Part shown: one piece after another, positions 1-9,094 of the stretch
Layout: every line of letters begins with the position of its first letter
Numbering within the stretch: the stretch's first letter is position 1
Assembly: GCF_003544815.1 (NCBI RefSeq)
Contig: NZ_CP032100.1
Span: 1,736,001 to 1,800,000 of the forward strand
Direction: 5' to 3'
Origin: Arcobacter suis CECT 7833
Lineage (GTDB): Bacteria; Campylobacterota; Campylobacteria; Campylobacterales; Arcobacteraceae
DNA: 64,000 nt
Position numbers and translations under genes: made by a program
Notes under the pieces: model-generated
Told to the model about the DNA's origin: nothing
Databases searched by the model: none
What the model saw: only the letters and a program-made list of their open reading frames with translations

Positions 1-897
<897 letters not shown>

Positions 898-1193
898 TTG
901 AAGTTTTTGAACTTGACTTTTTCTGTATTATTTTACTAACACAAAATTATCACTCATTGTTATAGACAAGATTTCTATGTTTTACCATTTCTCTCTTGTT
1001 ATATGTATATATTTTATATTAACATTTATTCTTATTTTACATCTGTAATAAACAACAGATTATATTACAAGAATTCTATATTCGGTTTATAAAGATTACT
1101 TCACAAACGTTTATAATTATTTTTAAAGATCATCCTAGCTTCGATTACAACGTCTCTCATCATTCTCTCGTTTGATGCGTTCCAGTCAAATTG
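898..1193 (-). other. 16S leader (transcribed spacer)
   Basis: About 300 AT-rich bases between the rRNA promoter and the mature 16S 5' end. No protein gene is visible. It holds one boxA-like sequence (1121-1132) and presumably the upstream strand of the 16S processing stem, which cannot be paired here because the 3' side is outside the window. Confidence 0.6.
1121..1132 (-). promoter_or_regulatory. boxA-like antitermination site in rRNA leader
   Basis: On the minus strand this reads TGATCTTTAAAA, matching 10 of 12 positions of the classical boxA TGCTCTTTAACA. It lies about 60-75 bases downstream of the expected start site, the usual place for a NusB/NusE-binding boxA. In an AT-rich leader a chance match is possible. 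Confidence 0.45.
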
Positions 1194-1200
1194 GACGGGA

Positions 1201-1229
1201 ATTATAATAGATTCTTTTGGCTTTGTCAA
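1201..1229 (-). promoter_or_regulatory. rRNA operon promoter (sigma70, perfect consensus)
   Basis: On the minus strand TTGACA (1229-1224), a 17-base spacer and TATAAT (1206-1201) match the sigma70 consensus at all 12 positions. The -10 is followed by a C-rich discriminator (TCCCGTCC), typical of stringently controlled stable-RNA promoters. Upstream, a 10-base direct repeat (gcttaaattt on the plus strand at 1239-1248 and 1250-1259) repeats at 11-bp spacing next to the -35, where an UP element or activator site would sit. Confidence 0.9.
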
Positions 1230-1412
1230 TACCTTGCAGCTTAAATTTGGCTTAAATTTTTGGATTTGTTCTGTTTTAGATTTTTTTATTGGTTTTTATT
1301 ATCAGTTTATATATTTTACTTGCTTTTACTTGGGTTTGTTGTTAAATTGTTTATTCTTAATTAATATCTTGTTTACTTTTTACTATTTTTTCACAATTTT
1401 TATGAAAAATGA

Positions 1413-1529
1413 CATATAATAACAGATGCAAATTTGTTAAGACATAATTTTGAAGCAGATACAAAAGAAAATGCTAAAATGTACGAAAATGTTTTAATAA
1501 AACTATTTGAACAATTACAAGGAAAATAA
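1413..1529 (+). pseudogene. orphan C-terminal coding fragment upstream of galU
   Basis: An open frame runs from just after a TGA at 1410-1412 to a TAA at 1527-1529, two bases before the galU ATG. It encodes about 38 residues, ending ...YENVLIKLFEQLQGK, with an ordinary, amphipathic, protein-like composition unlike the F/L-rich frame before it. There is no ATG/GTG start; a TTG at 1434 has no ribosome-binding site. It looks like the last 30-odd codons of a gene once coupled to galU, cut off when the rRNA promoter region came to lie next to it. I do not recognise the family. Confidence 0.45.
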
Positions 1530-1531
1530 AA

Positions 1532-2407
1532 ATGACAAATAAAAATACACCAATTAAAAAATGCCTATTCCCTGCTGCTGGATATGGAACAAGATTTTTA
1601 CCTGCAACAAAAGCTACACCAAAAGAGATGTTACCAGTTTTAACTAAACCACTTATTCAATATGGGGTAGAAGAAGCACTTGCTGCTGGTATGGATACAA
1701 TGGCGATAGTTACAGGAAGAGGTAAAAGAGCAATTGAAGATCACTTTGATATTTCTTATGAACTTGAAAACCAAATTAAAGGGACAAGTAAAGAGCATTA
1801 TTTAACAGAAATTAGAGCTGTTATTACAAAATGTACATTCTCTTATACTAGACAAATAGAAATGAAAGGTTTAGGTCATGCAATTTTATGTGGTGAAACA
1901 CTAATTGGTGACCAGCCATTTGCTGTTTTACTTGCAGATGACTTATGTGACGCTCCGGGAAAAGGTGTTTTAGCACAAATGGTTGATTTGTATAAAAAAT
2001 ATGGTTGTTCTATTGTTGCTATTGAAGAAATTCCAAAAGAAGATACTAATAAATATGGTGTTATTGCTGGAAATGAAATTGAACCTGGTATTTATATGGT
2101 AAAAGACATGGTTGAAAAACCTGAGCCTGAAGTTGCACCTTCAAACCTAGCAATTATTGGGAGATATATTTTAACTCCTGATATTTTTGACATTATTAGA
2201 GAAACAAAACCAGGTAAAGGTGGAGAAATTCAAATTACAGATGCACTTTTAACACAAGCGAAAAAAGGAATGGTTTTAGCTTTTAAATTTGATGGACAAA
2301 GATTTGACTGTGGAAGTATTGATGGATTTGTAAAAGCAACTAATTATTTTTATACAAAATCTATAGATAAAGAAAAAAAAGAAAAAAAAGAAGCTGGAGC
2401 TAAATAA
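1532..2407 (+). CDS. galU: UTP--glucose-1-phosphate uridylyltransferase
   Basis: Makes UDP-glucose from UTP and glucose-1-phosphate in the cytoplasm, feeding lipooligosaccharide and other surface glycan synthesis. The 291-aa length is normal for bacterial GalU. The nucleotidyltransferase signature FPAAGYGTRFLPATKATPKE begins at residue 13, followed by the PLIQYGVEEA segment; LLADDLCD near 135 is the metal-binding region. AAGGA at 1519-1523 gives a ribosome-binding site. The C-terminus ends in a lysine/glutamate-rich tail. The stop is directly followed by the pgi start, so the two are one operon joining glucose-phosphate interconversion to sugar-nucleotide formation. Confidence 0.96.
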   Translation: MTNKNTPIKKCLFPAAGYGTRFLPATKATPKEMLPVLTKPLIQYGVEEALAAGMDTMAIVTGRGKRAIEDHFDISYELENQIKGTSKEHYLTEIRAVITKCTFSYTRQIEMKGLGHAILCGETLIGDQPFAVLLADDLCDAPGKGVLAQMVDLYKKYGCSIVAIEEIPKEDTNKYGVIAGNEIEPGIYMVKDMVEKPEPEVAPSNLAIIGRYILTPDIFDIIRETKPGKGGEIQITDALLTQAKKGMVLAFKFDGQRFDCGSIDGFVKATNYFYTKSIDKEKKEKKEAGAK

Positions 2408-3637
2408 GTGAAAAACAATCTGTATTATCCTCAAGTATCGCTAAGTGATAAAGAAATTTTTGCTGAGATAAAAAAAGAAAGAGAAGTAATAGGTTATTAC
2501 TCTCTTCCTTATGTTGATACAACAGTTTTAAAAACTAGACTTGATGATTTAAACTTTCCACAAAAACAAATAGCAATTATTGGTATTGGGGGAAGTACTT
2601 TAGGAACTTATGCGATTTATAACTTCATGAAGTATAACAAACAACATAATAAATGCTTGAAAAAAGAGCTTTTCTTTTTTGAAAGTACAGACCCTGTAAA
2701 TTTAAATGGAACATTAGCTCAATTGAATTTAAATGATACACTTTTTATTGTTATTTCAAAATCTGGAACTACAATAGAAACTATCTCTATTTTTAAATAT
2801 CTTATGTCTATTGTAAAAATTGATAAATCAAATTTATTGATTATTACTGAAGATGATAGTAAATTAAACACTTTTGCAAGAGCAAATGAGATTAATTACT
2901 TTGATATTCCTAAAAATGTTGGTGGAAGATTTTCTGTTTTATCAAATGTGGGATTAGTTCCTTTATATCTTGCTGGATTTGATATTGATGAGTTATTAAA
3001 AGGAGCTAAAAAAAGCTCTGATTCATTTTTTGATAAAAAGAAACTATTTAAACATCTTCTTAAAAAAGCTAGAACTTATTATGAGTTCAAAGATGTTTAT
3101 AATATGAATGCTATTTTTTCATATTCTCAATTACTTGAAGGATTTAATAAATGGTATGTTCAACTTTGGGGAGAAAGTCTTGGTAAAGTTGATATTAATA
3201 ATACAAATCAAGGTTTAACACCAATTGGACTTTTAGGACCAGTAGATCAGCACTCTTTTTTACAATTAATTGTTGAAGGTCAAAGGGATAAAACAGTAAC
3301 TTTTATTAAAATTAAAGATTTTAAAGACAATACAAAAATTGCTCCTATTTCTTTAGAAGGATTAGAAGAACTTGATTATGTTAATAATCTTAATTTTAAA
3401 GAGTTAATTAATCTACAAGCAGATGCAACAATTGCTTCTGTTAAAGAGTTAAAAAAAGATATTCCAATTGATATTATAGAAATTGAAGAAATCAGTGAAT
3501 TTGAAATAGGAAAACTTCTATTTTATTATGAATTATTAACTTCAATTGTTGGTAAATTCTTAAGAATTAATACTTACGACCAACCAGGTGTCGAAGGTGG
3601 TAAGATAATTTTAAAAGGTATGTTAAAAAATAAATAG
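2408..3637 (+). CDS. pgi: glucose-6-phosphate isomerase (short form)
   Basis: Interconverts glucose-6-phosphate and fructose-6-phosphate. At 409 aa it is well below the ~550 aa enterobacterial enzyme and matches the compact form of Campylobacterota. Visible signatures: phosphosugar-binding IGIGGSTLGT at about 58-67, SIS-type SKSGTT at 117-122, family signature 1 NVGGRFSVLSNVG, and family signature 2 YDQPGVEGGK near the C-terminus. The start is GTG, immediately after the galU stop with no spacer, implying translational coupling. Since these bacteria usually lack complete glycolysis from glucose, it more likely serves gluconeogenic supply of GalU (inference). Confidence 0.95.
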   Translation: MKNNLYYPQVSLSDKEIFAEIKKEREVIGYYSLPYVDTTVLKTRLDDLNFPQKQIAIIGIGGSTLGTYAIYNFMKYNKQHNKCLKKELFFFESTDPVNLNGTLAQLNLNDTLFIVISKSGTTIETISIFKYLMSIVKIDKSNLLIITEDDSKLNTFARANEINYFDIPKNVGGRFSVLSNVGLVPLYLAGFDIDELLKGAKKSSDSFFDKKKLFKHLLKKARTYYEFKDVYNMNAIFSYSQLLEGFNKWYVQLWGESLGKVDINNTNQGLTPIGLLGPVDQHSFLQLIVEGQRDKTVTFIKIKDFKDNTKIAPISLEGLEELDYVNNLNFKELINLQADATIASVKELKKDIPIDIIEIEEISEFEIGKLLFYYELLTSIVGKFLRINTYDQPGVEGGKIILKGMLKNK

Positions 3638-3645
3638 GAATTAAA

Positions 3646-4140
3646 ATGGCACTATTTGGTACATTAGAAACTTTAAAATCACAAGTTTGTGATGTGAAGT
3701 TTCAAAAAGCTTTTGCTTATATTGAAAAATTGCAAAATAAAAATTCAAGTGAATATAAAAGTATTCTAAATACAAAAGTTGGAGAATGTAATAAAATAGT
3801 GTTAGATGAAAATTGTTTTGTTTTAGAACAAGCCTATATAACAAAAGATAAAGAAGATTGTTTATTTGAATCACATAAAAAGTATATTGACATTCAATAT
3901 ATGTTTGATGGTGATGAAATAATGGAAGTTGAAAACATAAACAATCTTCTTATTGAAACTCCTTATAAAGAGGATTTAGATTATGCAAAACATTTTCAAT
4001 CTAAAAATGCTTCTGTATTAAAAATCAAAGAAAATGAACTTGCTATTTTTTATCCCTTTGATGCTCATATGCCTTGCATAAAAATAGATGAAAATAAAAA
4101 AATCATAAAAGCTGTTTTTAAAATATTAGTAAATAGTTGA
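3646..4140 (+). CDS. YhcH/YjgK/YiaL family protein
   Basis: A 164-aa cytoplasmic protein of the YhcH/YjgK/YiaL (DUF386) cupin-like family, related to the small subunit of evolved beta-galactosidase and linked to sugar or sialic-acid handling. Family hallmarks are EQAYITKDKE, ESHKKYIDIQYMFDGDE (conserved E, H, D and GxE) near residues 72-88 and FYPFDAHMPC near 126-135, where the histidines probably bind a metal. It starts 8 bases after pgi and is likely the third gene of that operon. The substrate is not known. Confidence 0.85.
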   Translation: MALFGTLETLKSQVCDVKFQKAFAYIEKLQNKNSSEYKSILNTKVGECNKIVLDENCFVLEQAYITKDKEDCLFESHKKYIDIQYMFDGDEIMEVENINNLLIETPYKEDLDYAKHFQSKNASVLKIKENELAIFYPFDAHMPCIKIDENKKIIKAVFKILVNS

Positions 4141-4147
4141 AAATATT

Positions 4148-5062
4148 ATGGAACATATATTTTCAGCATTAATTCCTGTTTTTGGACTTATTTTAATTGG
4201 CTATTTTTTTAAAAGAATAAAATTCCCATCCCATGAATTTTGGCCACAAGCAGATAAATTAACTTATTATATTTTAATGCCTGCACTTTTGATATATGAA
4301 TTATCAAATGCTTCTTTAAACTCAAAAAATAGTTTTAGTTTTGTTATGGCTGCGCTTTTAGCAATATTTTTTACGATGATTATTTTGATAATTATAAATA
4401 AAATAAAACCTACTAATGCTTCATCTTTTACTTCTGTAATTCAAGGTGGAATTAGATTTAATACTTATGTATTTTTAGCTTTAAGTGGAGCTATTTTTGG
4501 AAAAGAAGGTTTAATTTTATCTGCGATTATTTTGACTTTTACTATTCCATTTATCAATGTTTTATGTATAACTATTTTTGCTTTATATGTAAGTAATGAT
4601 AAATTACATTTTTTATATTTGATAAAATCAATTATTACAAATCCATTGATTGTTGCTTGTGTAATAGGTGGAACTATTAATTTTATAGGAATAGAATTTC
4701 CAGTTGTGATAAACAATACTTTAGCTATATTAAGTAAAGCAGCACTTCCTATGGGACTTTTGTCAGTTGGATTTGGACTTGTAATAAAAGAAATTTCATC
4801 TTTTAAAAGTGAACTAATTATTTCTAGTTTTGCAAAACATTTAATTATGCCAATATTAATTTTTATTTTTGCAAAATATTTTGAACTTGATAATATGATG
4901 ATTTCTATTTTAGTTTTATTTGCAGTTTTACCAACTGCTCCAAGTTCTTTTATTCTTGCTCGTCAGCTTGGTGGGAATATGGGATTAATGTCAAGTATTA
5001 TTACAGTGCAGACACTTTTGTCTGCACTGTTTATAATAATATTTCTAAAAATCTTTATCTAA
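4148..5062 (+). CDS. AEC family transporter (auxin efflux carrier fold)
   Basis: A 304-aa inner-membrane protein with about ten hydrophobic segments across its whole length, of the AEC/BASS-like transporter family (PF03547). Typical features are the N-terminal FGLILIGYFFKR segment, a PALLIYELS helix, the central KAALPMGLLSVGFGL segment, and VLPTAPSSFILARQLGG before the last helix. Substrates in this family range over organic acids and are not predictable here. It follows the YhcH gene by seven bases and ends facing the ethanolamine permease. A strong hairpin lies inside its last codons. Confidence 0.88.
   Translation: MEHIFSALIPVFGLILIGYFFKRIKFPSHEFWPQADKLTYYILMPALLIYELSNASLNSKNSFSFVMAALLAIFFTMIILIIINKIKPTNASSFTSVIQGGIRFNTYVFLALSGAIFGKEGLILSAIILTFTIPFINVLCITIFALYVSNDKLHFLYLIKSIITNPLIVACVIGGTINFIGIEFPVVINNTLAILSKAALPMGLLSVGFGLVIKEISSFKSELIISSFAKHLIMPILIFIFAKYFELDNMMISILVLFAVLPTAPSSFILARQLGGNMGLMSSIITVQTLLSALFIIIFLKIFI
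5003..5030. terminator. 12-bp perfect hairpin inside the 3' end of the AEC gene
   Basis: acagtgcagaca, loop cttt, tgtctgcactgt: a perfect 12-bp stem with a 4-base loop, ending 32 bases before the AEC stop codon and followed by an AT-rich run. It lies between two convergent genes (AEC and the ethanolamine permease), only 5 bp apart, so it probably terminates transcription arriving on the minus strand and perhaps on both. The plus-strand T-run is interrupted. Confidence 0.55.
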
Positions 5063-5067
5063 AAATA

Positions 5068-6483
5068 TTAACCTAACTCGTGTACTAAATCTAACTCTGC
5101 TTTTTCTAACATTGCAAACTCTTCATCTGCTGTTTTAGCAACTAAATGATTTTTACTATATAAGAAAAAGTATACAGCACCAATTACATATAAAATAATT
5201 GTATAGTTAAAAGCTCTAGGATCAAAAGCATAAACTCCTGTTAATGCAATTAAAGATAACACTAATGCAATTCCCGAAGTTACAACTCCTCCTGGTGTTT
5301 TATATGGTCTTGGCATATTTGGATTTTTAACTCTTAATAAAATATGACTTAAAGCCATTAATGCATAAGAAATTGTAGCTCCAACAACAGCCATTGCCAG
5401 CATTAAATCACCCTCTCCTGTTAATGATGCTAAAAAACCTAAAATACCTGGAACAATTAAAGCCCAAGTTGGAGTTTTTTTAGTACTTGTTAATGATAAG
5501 AATTGTGGTAAATATCCTGCTCTTGATAAAGCAAATACTAAACGACTATATCCGTAAATAATAGAAAAAAATGAAGCAATTAATCCAGCTAATCCCAATA
5601 CATTTACAGTAGTTGCTAACGTTGTATTTCCATTTATATTTAAAGCATCAACCAAAGGAACAGTACTTTTTCCAATAGCATCAGCACCTGCAACACCTGC
5701 AAGTAAAAATACAATTAATACAGCTGAAAAAAGTAAAAAAATCATTGCTGCAATAATACCTTTTGGTATATCTTTTGCAGGATTTTTTGCTTCTTCTGCG
5801 GCTAGAGGCACACCTTCAACTGCTAAAAATAGCCACATACCAAATGGAAGTGCTGCCCAAACTCCATACCATCCATATGGTAAAAATTCTGTTGCCCCTG
5901 TTGCTTCGGCTGAAATTGCAATATCAAATAATTTAGTTGCATCAAAATTTCCTATTAAAGCAACTGCTGTTGCAATAATTGCAAATACAGCTAAAGCACT
6001 AATAACTATCATTGTTTTTAAAGCTTCACCTGCACCAAACAAATGAATAGAAATAAAAACTGTATAAAATAACGCATATACTAAAGGACCATTAAATCCT
6101 GTTAATGCCTCAACTGCTGAACCTATAAAAATTACAATCGCTGCGGGAGCTAGTGCATATTCAATTAGTATAGCAAGTCCCGTTAAATATCCACCTGCTG
6201 GTCCCATTACTTGTCTTGCAAAACTATATCCACCACCTGCTGCTGGAATTGATGCTGACATTTCAGCTAATGATAAAACTAAACAAAAATACATTATTGC
6301 CATTAAACCAGCCGCAATTGCAAATCCACCCCAACCAGCATGTGCAATACCAAAATTCCATCCAGCAAAATCACCTGAAATTACATAAGAAACTCCTAAA
6401 CCTGCTAATAATATCCAACCTGCCGTTCCTCTTTTTAATTGTCTTTTGGCAAGATAATCTTTATTTATATGAACTTTACTCAT
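5068..6483 (-). CDS. eat: ethanolamine permease
   Basis: A 471-aa, 12-helix amino acid/polyamine/organocation (APC) permease close to the ethanolamine permease type. The first helix contains LLAGLGVSYVISGDFAGWNFG, and SIPAAGGGYSFARQVMGP forms helix 3 with its conserved GGGYSFAR. Location directly downstream of eutB-eutC supports ethanolamine uptake. The ATG has AAAGGA at good spacing. Nine bases separate it from eutC, so it is the third gene of the operon. Confidence 0.92.
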   Translation of the reverse strand: MSKVHINKDYLAKRQLKRGTAGWILLAGLGVSYVISGDFAGWNFGIAHAGWGGFAIAAGLMAIMYFCLVLSLAEMSASIPAAGGGYSFARQVMGPAGGYLTGLAILIEYALAPAAIVIFIGSAVEALTGFNGPLVYALFYTVFISIHLFGAGEALKTMIVISALAVFAIIATAVALIGNFDATKLFDIAISAEATGATEFLPYGWYGVWAALPFGMWLFLAVEGVPLAAEEAKNPAKDIPKGIIAAMIFLLFSAVLIVFLLAGVAGADAIGKSTVPLVDALNINGNTTLATTVNVLGLAGLIASFFSIIYGYSRLVFALSRAGYLPQFLSLTSTKKTPTWALIVPGILGFLASLTGEGDLMLAMAVVGATISYALMALSHILLRVKNPNMPRPYKTPGGVVTSGIALVLSLIALTGVYAFDPRAFNYTIILYVIGAVYFFLYSKNHLVAKTADEEFAMLEKAELDLVHELG

Positions 6484-6492
6484 TTTATTCCT

Positions 6493-7326
6493 TTATTTAA
6501 TTAAAAAATTTTCTTCATTTATACTATTTTCTATAACATCATTAATTGTTCTATCTTTTAAATTCACTCCTGATAACTCTAATCTTCGTGACTCTTTTAA
6601 TAAATACATTGTTTTTTTTACAGCCTCCTCATAAGATAATCCTTCACTTCTAATATTTGATATACAATTTCTACTGGCATCGCTTAAACCAACTTTTGGA
6701 TTCCAAGTTAAATACAAACCTAAACTATCAGGTGAACTTAAACCTGGTCTCTCTCCAATTAAAACTATTGAAATTTTTGCTTTTAATAATTCTCCAACTT
6801 CATCACCAATGGCAACTCTTCCTTGTTGAACTATTGAAAAAGGTGATAAATTCCATTTTTGTTTATCTTCTTTTAATGCTATCATCAATTTTTTTATAAA
6901 ATTAATTGCATTTTCTTTTATTGCCAATGAAGATAATCCATCAACAATAACTATTGATAAATCATAAAAAGTATTGTCATTGGCTTTTATTTTTTTTAAT
7001 ATTTCAGAAGAATTTTTATCTAATCTTCTACCTAAATCTGGTCGTTGTAAATATGTTGTTCTATTTATTGCTTGTGAATGCAATAAAATAGGAGAAGTTT
7101 TTTTATTTATATCATTTACAATCAACTGTTCAACAATATTTTCCACATCAAGCGGTAAATGAACTGCATCTTGAGCTTGAGCATGAGCCAATTGAAATGC
7201 CAATGAATGAGAAGTTGGAATACTAACTCCACTTCTTCCCAATCCAATTCTTGCATCTGTATAATCTTTGAGTAATGCCCAAGGATTTTCAATAATATTT
7301 GAATCAATTTTTTCTATATTATTCAT
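6493..7326 (-). CDS. eutC: ethanolamine ammonia-lyase small subunit
   Basis: The 277-aa light chain of adenosylcobalamin-dependent ethanolamine ammonia-lyase, which turns ethanolamine into acetaldehyde and ammonia. Family segments include the N-terminal TDARIGLGRSGVSIPTSHSL (residues about 23-42), LQRPDLGRRLD, the cobalamin-binding region VIVDGLSSLAI, and IGERPGLSSPDSLGLYLTW. The start ATG shares its A with the eutB TAA (TAATG), so the subunits are translationally coupled. No microcompartment shell genes, reactivase eutA, or acetaldehyde dehydrogenase lie nearby. Confidence 0.95.
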   Translation of the reverse strand: MNNIEKIDSNIIENPWALLKDYTDARIGLGRSGVSIPTSHSLAFQLAHAQAQDAVHLPLDVENIVEQLIVNDINKKTSPILLHSQAINRTTYLQRPDLGRRLDKNSSEILKKIKANDNTFYDLSIVIVDGLSSLAIKENAINFIKKLMIALKEDKQKWNLSPFSIVQQGRVAIGDEVGELLKAKISIVLIGERPGLSSPDSLGLYLTWNPKVGLSDASRNCISNIRSEGLSYEEAVKKTMYLLKESRRLELSGVNLKDRTINDVIENSINEENFLIK

Positions 7327-8729
7327 TATTTATTTCCTATAACATTTGATAAAGATTTAAAGAATTTTTGTGGCATTTTTTCATTTAAAATAAATTTATC
7401 CATATTTTTGAATATTTCCATTTTTTCAAGCCAAGCCATAAATTCAGGAGCTGGTTTTAGATTTAAAACTCTTCTTGCGTATAAAGCATCATGAAAAGAG
7501 GTAGTTTGATAATTAAGCATAATATCATCGCTTCCTGGAATTCCCATAATAAAATTACATCCAGCAACACCAAGTAAAGTTAATAAATTATCCATATCAT
7601 TTTGATCAGCATCTGCATGATTTGTATAACAAATATCACAACCCATTGGAAGTCCTAATAATTTTCCACAAAAGTGATCCTCAAGCCCTGCTCTTGTAAT
7701 CTCTTTTCCATCAAACAAATATTCAGGTCCAATAAATCCAACAACGGTATTTACCAAAAGAGGATTAAACTTTTTAGCAACTGCATAAGCTCTAACTTCA
7801 CAAGTTTGTTGATCTAGCCCAAAATTTGCATTAGCTGAAAGTGAACTGCCCTGCCCTGTTTCAAAATACATAACATTATTTCCAACAGTTCCACGATTTA
7901 ATGAAAGTCCCGCTTCATGGGCTTCTTTTAAGATTTTAAGATTTATTCCAAAACTTGAATTTGTAGCTTCAGTTCCTCCAATTGATTGAAATACTAAATC
8001 AACAGGAGCACCTTTTTCAATAGCTTCAATAGTATTTGTAACATGAGTTAAAACGCAAGATTGTGTTGGAATTTCATATTTTTGGATTACATCATCCATG
8101 AGTTTTAAAAGTTTTATAGTTTGTTCAACATTATCAGTTGCTGGATTTATACCAATAACAGCATCACCATTTCCATATAATAATCCATCTAAAATACTCG
8201 CAGCTATTCCCATAACATCATCTGTTGGGTGGTTTGGTTGAAGTCTTGTTGATAAATGATTTGGTAAACCAATAGTATTTCTAAAAGATGTAACAACTGG
8301 ACATTTTTTTGCGACCATTATCAAATCTTGATTTCTCATGATTTTACTAACTGCTGCTGCCATTTCAGGAGTTATTCCAGCTCTTGCTTGTTTGATTAAA
8401 TCAATAGTTGTAGAATCACTTAATAACCAGTTTCTAAAATCTCCAACTGTTAAATGTGAAATTAATTTAAAAGCTTCTCCATCATGTTCATCGATAATTA
8501 ATCTTGTGATTTCATCTTCTTCGTAGGGAATTAACACTTCATTTAAAAAAGTTTTCAAAGGAACTTCTGCTAAACACATTTGTGCAACAACTCTTTCTTG
8601 AGAAGAAAGTGCGCAAACTCCAGCTAAAATATCTCCTGAACGTTTTGGTGTAGCTTTTGCCATTAAATCTGCTAAATTTTTGAAACTATAAGTTTTATTT
8701 CCAAGTATATATTTGTAAGAAGTTTTCAT
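7326..8729 (-). CDS. eutB: ethanolamine ammonia-lyase large subunit
   Basis: The 467-aa catalytic chain of ethanolamine ammonia-lyase, full length (E. coli EutB is ~453). Recognisable regions include KRSGDILAGVCA near 29-40, the TRLQPNHPTDDVMGIAASIL segment and substrate-site part GINPATDNV. The ATG has only a weak upstream purine run and overlaps the stop of a 10-codon leader ORF as ATGA, so its translation may depend on that ORF. With eutC and the permease it would supply nitrogen and acetaldehyde. Confidence 0.96.
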   Translation of the reverse strand: MKTSYKYILGNKTYSFKNLADLMAKATPKRSGDILAGVCALSSQERVVAQMCLAEVPLKTFLNEVLIPYEEDEITRLIIDEHDGEAFKLISHLTVGDFRNWLLSDSTTIDLIKQARAGITPEMAAAVSKIMRNQDLIMVAKKCPVVTSFRNTIGLPNHLSTRLQPNHPTDDVMGIAASILDGLLYGNGDAVIGINPATDNVEQTIKLLKLMDDVIQKYEIPTQSCVLTHVTNTIEAIEKGAPVDLVFQSIGGTEATNSSFGINLKILKEAHEAGLSLNRGTVGNNVMYFETGQGSSLSANANFGLDQQTCEVRAYAVAKKFNPLLVNTVVGFIGPEYLFDGKEITRAGLEDHFCGKLLGLPMGCDICYTNHADADQNDMDNLLTLLGVAGCNFIMGIPGSDDIMLNYQTTSFHDALYARRVLNLKPAPEFMAWLEKMEIFKNMDKFILNEKMPQKFFKSLSNVIGNK

Positions 8730-8758
8730 ATTTCAATTTGTATATTATTTTTATTCAT
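8726..8758 (-). CDS. putative 10-aa leader peptide coupled to eutB
   Basis: Reading MNKNNIQIEI, this mini-ORF has its own good ribosome-binding site (AAGGA at 8768-8764, five bases before ATG at 8758) and ends with a TGA that overlaps the eutB ATG as ATGA. EutB itself has no comparable site. The arrangement suggests that ribosomes loaded on the leader reinitiate at eutB. An in-frame ATG at 8764 is an alternative start. The peptide has no obvious regulatory residues. Confidence 0.5.
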   Translation of the reverse strand: MNKNNIQIEI

Positions 8759-9094
8759 ATACATCCTTTTTTAGATTGCTAAAAATAGTTATATGATTAA
8801 TACAACTACTTAAATGCAATTCTATAACTAATTAAAAATATATGATTATTAGGAATGTATAAATAATATTCAATAAAAATCATATTTTTTCTTATATTTT
8901 TATTTTAAATTACAACATTATTTATACAGTTTATTATCTAAACAAAGCTCAACTTTTTTGTATAATTTCTATATAAAGTTGTTATTATTTATACTATTGA
9001 TTTTATTTTATTCATTTTTTATAAATTTTATAGAGTTTGGAACAGTTCTTGAAAAGATAAAAATTGAAAAAATACTAAATATCTAAGGAATATT
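8759..9094. promoter_or_regulatory. divergent intergenic region between eut operon and sensor kinase
   Basis: 336 very AT-rich bases (apart from the eut ribosome-binding site at its left edge) between diverging transcripts. A TATAAT at 8961-8966 on the plus strand is a candidate -10 for the kinase, which then has a ~120-base leader. I see no cobalamin riboswitch, no clear inverted-repeat operator and no gene. Confidence 0.4.

Noticed and set aside
1234-1419. 61-codon frame rich in F, L and Y
   Set aside because: No ribosome-binding site, extreme AT-driven composition, and it begins inside the upstream region of the rRNA promoter; probably not a gene.
8759-9094. Possible cobalamin riboswitch for the B12-dependent eut operon
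   Set aside because: No B12-box or GC-containing conserved core can be found in this AT-rich stretch.
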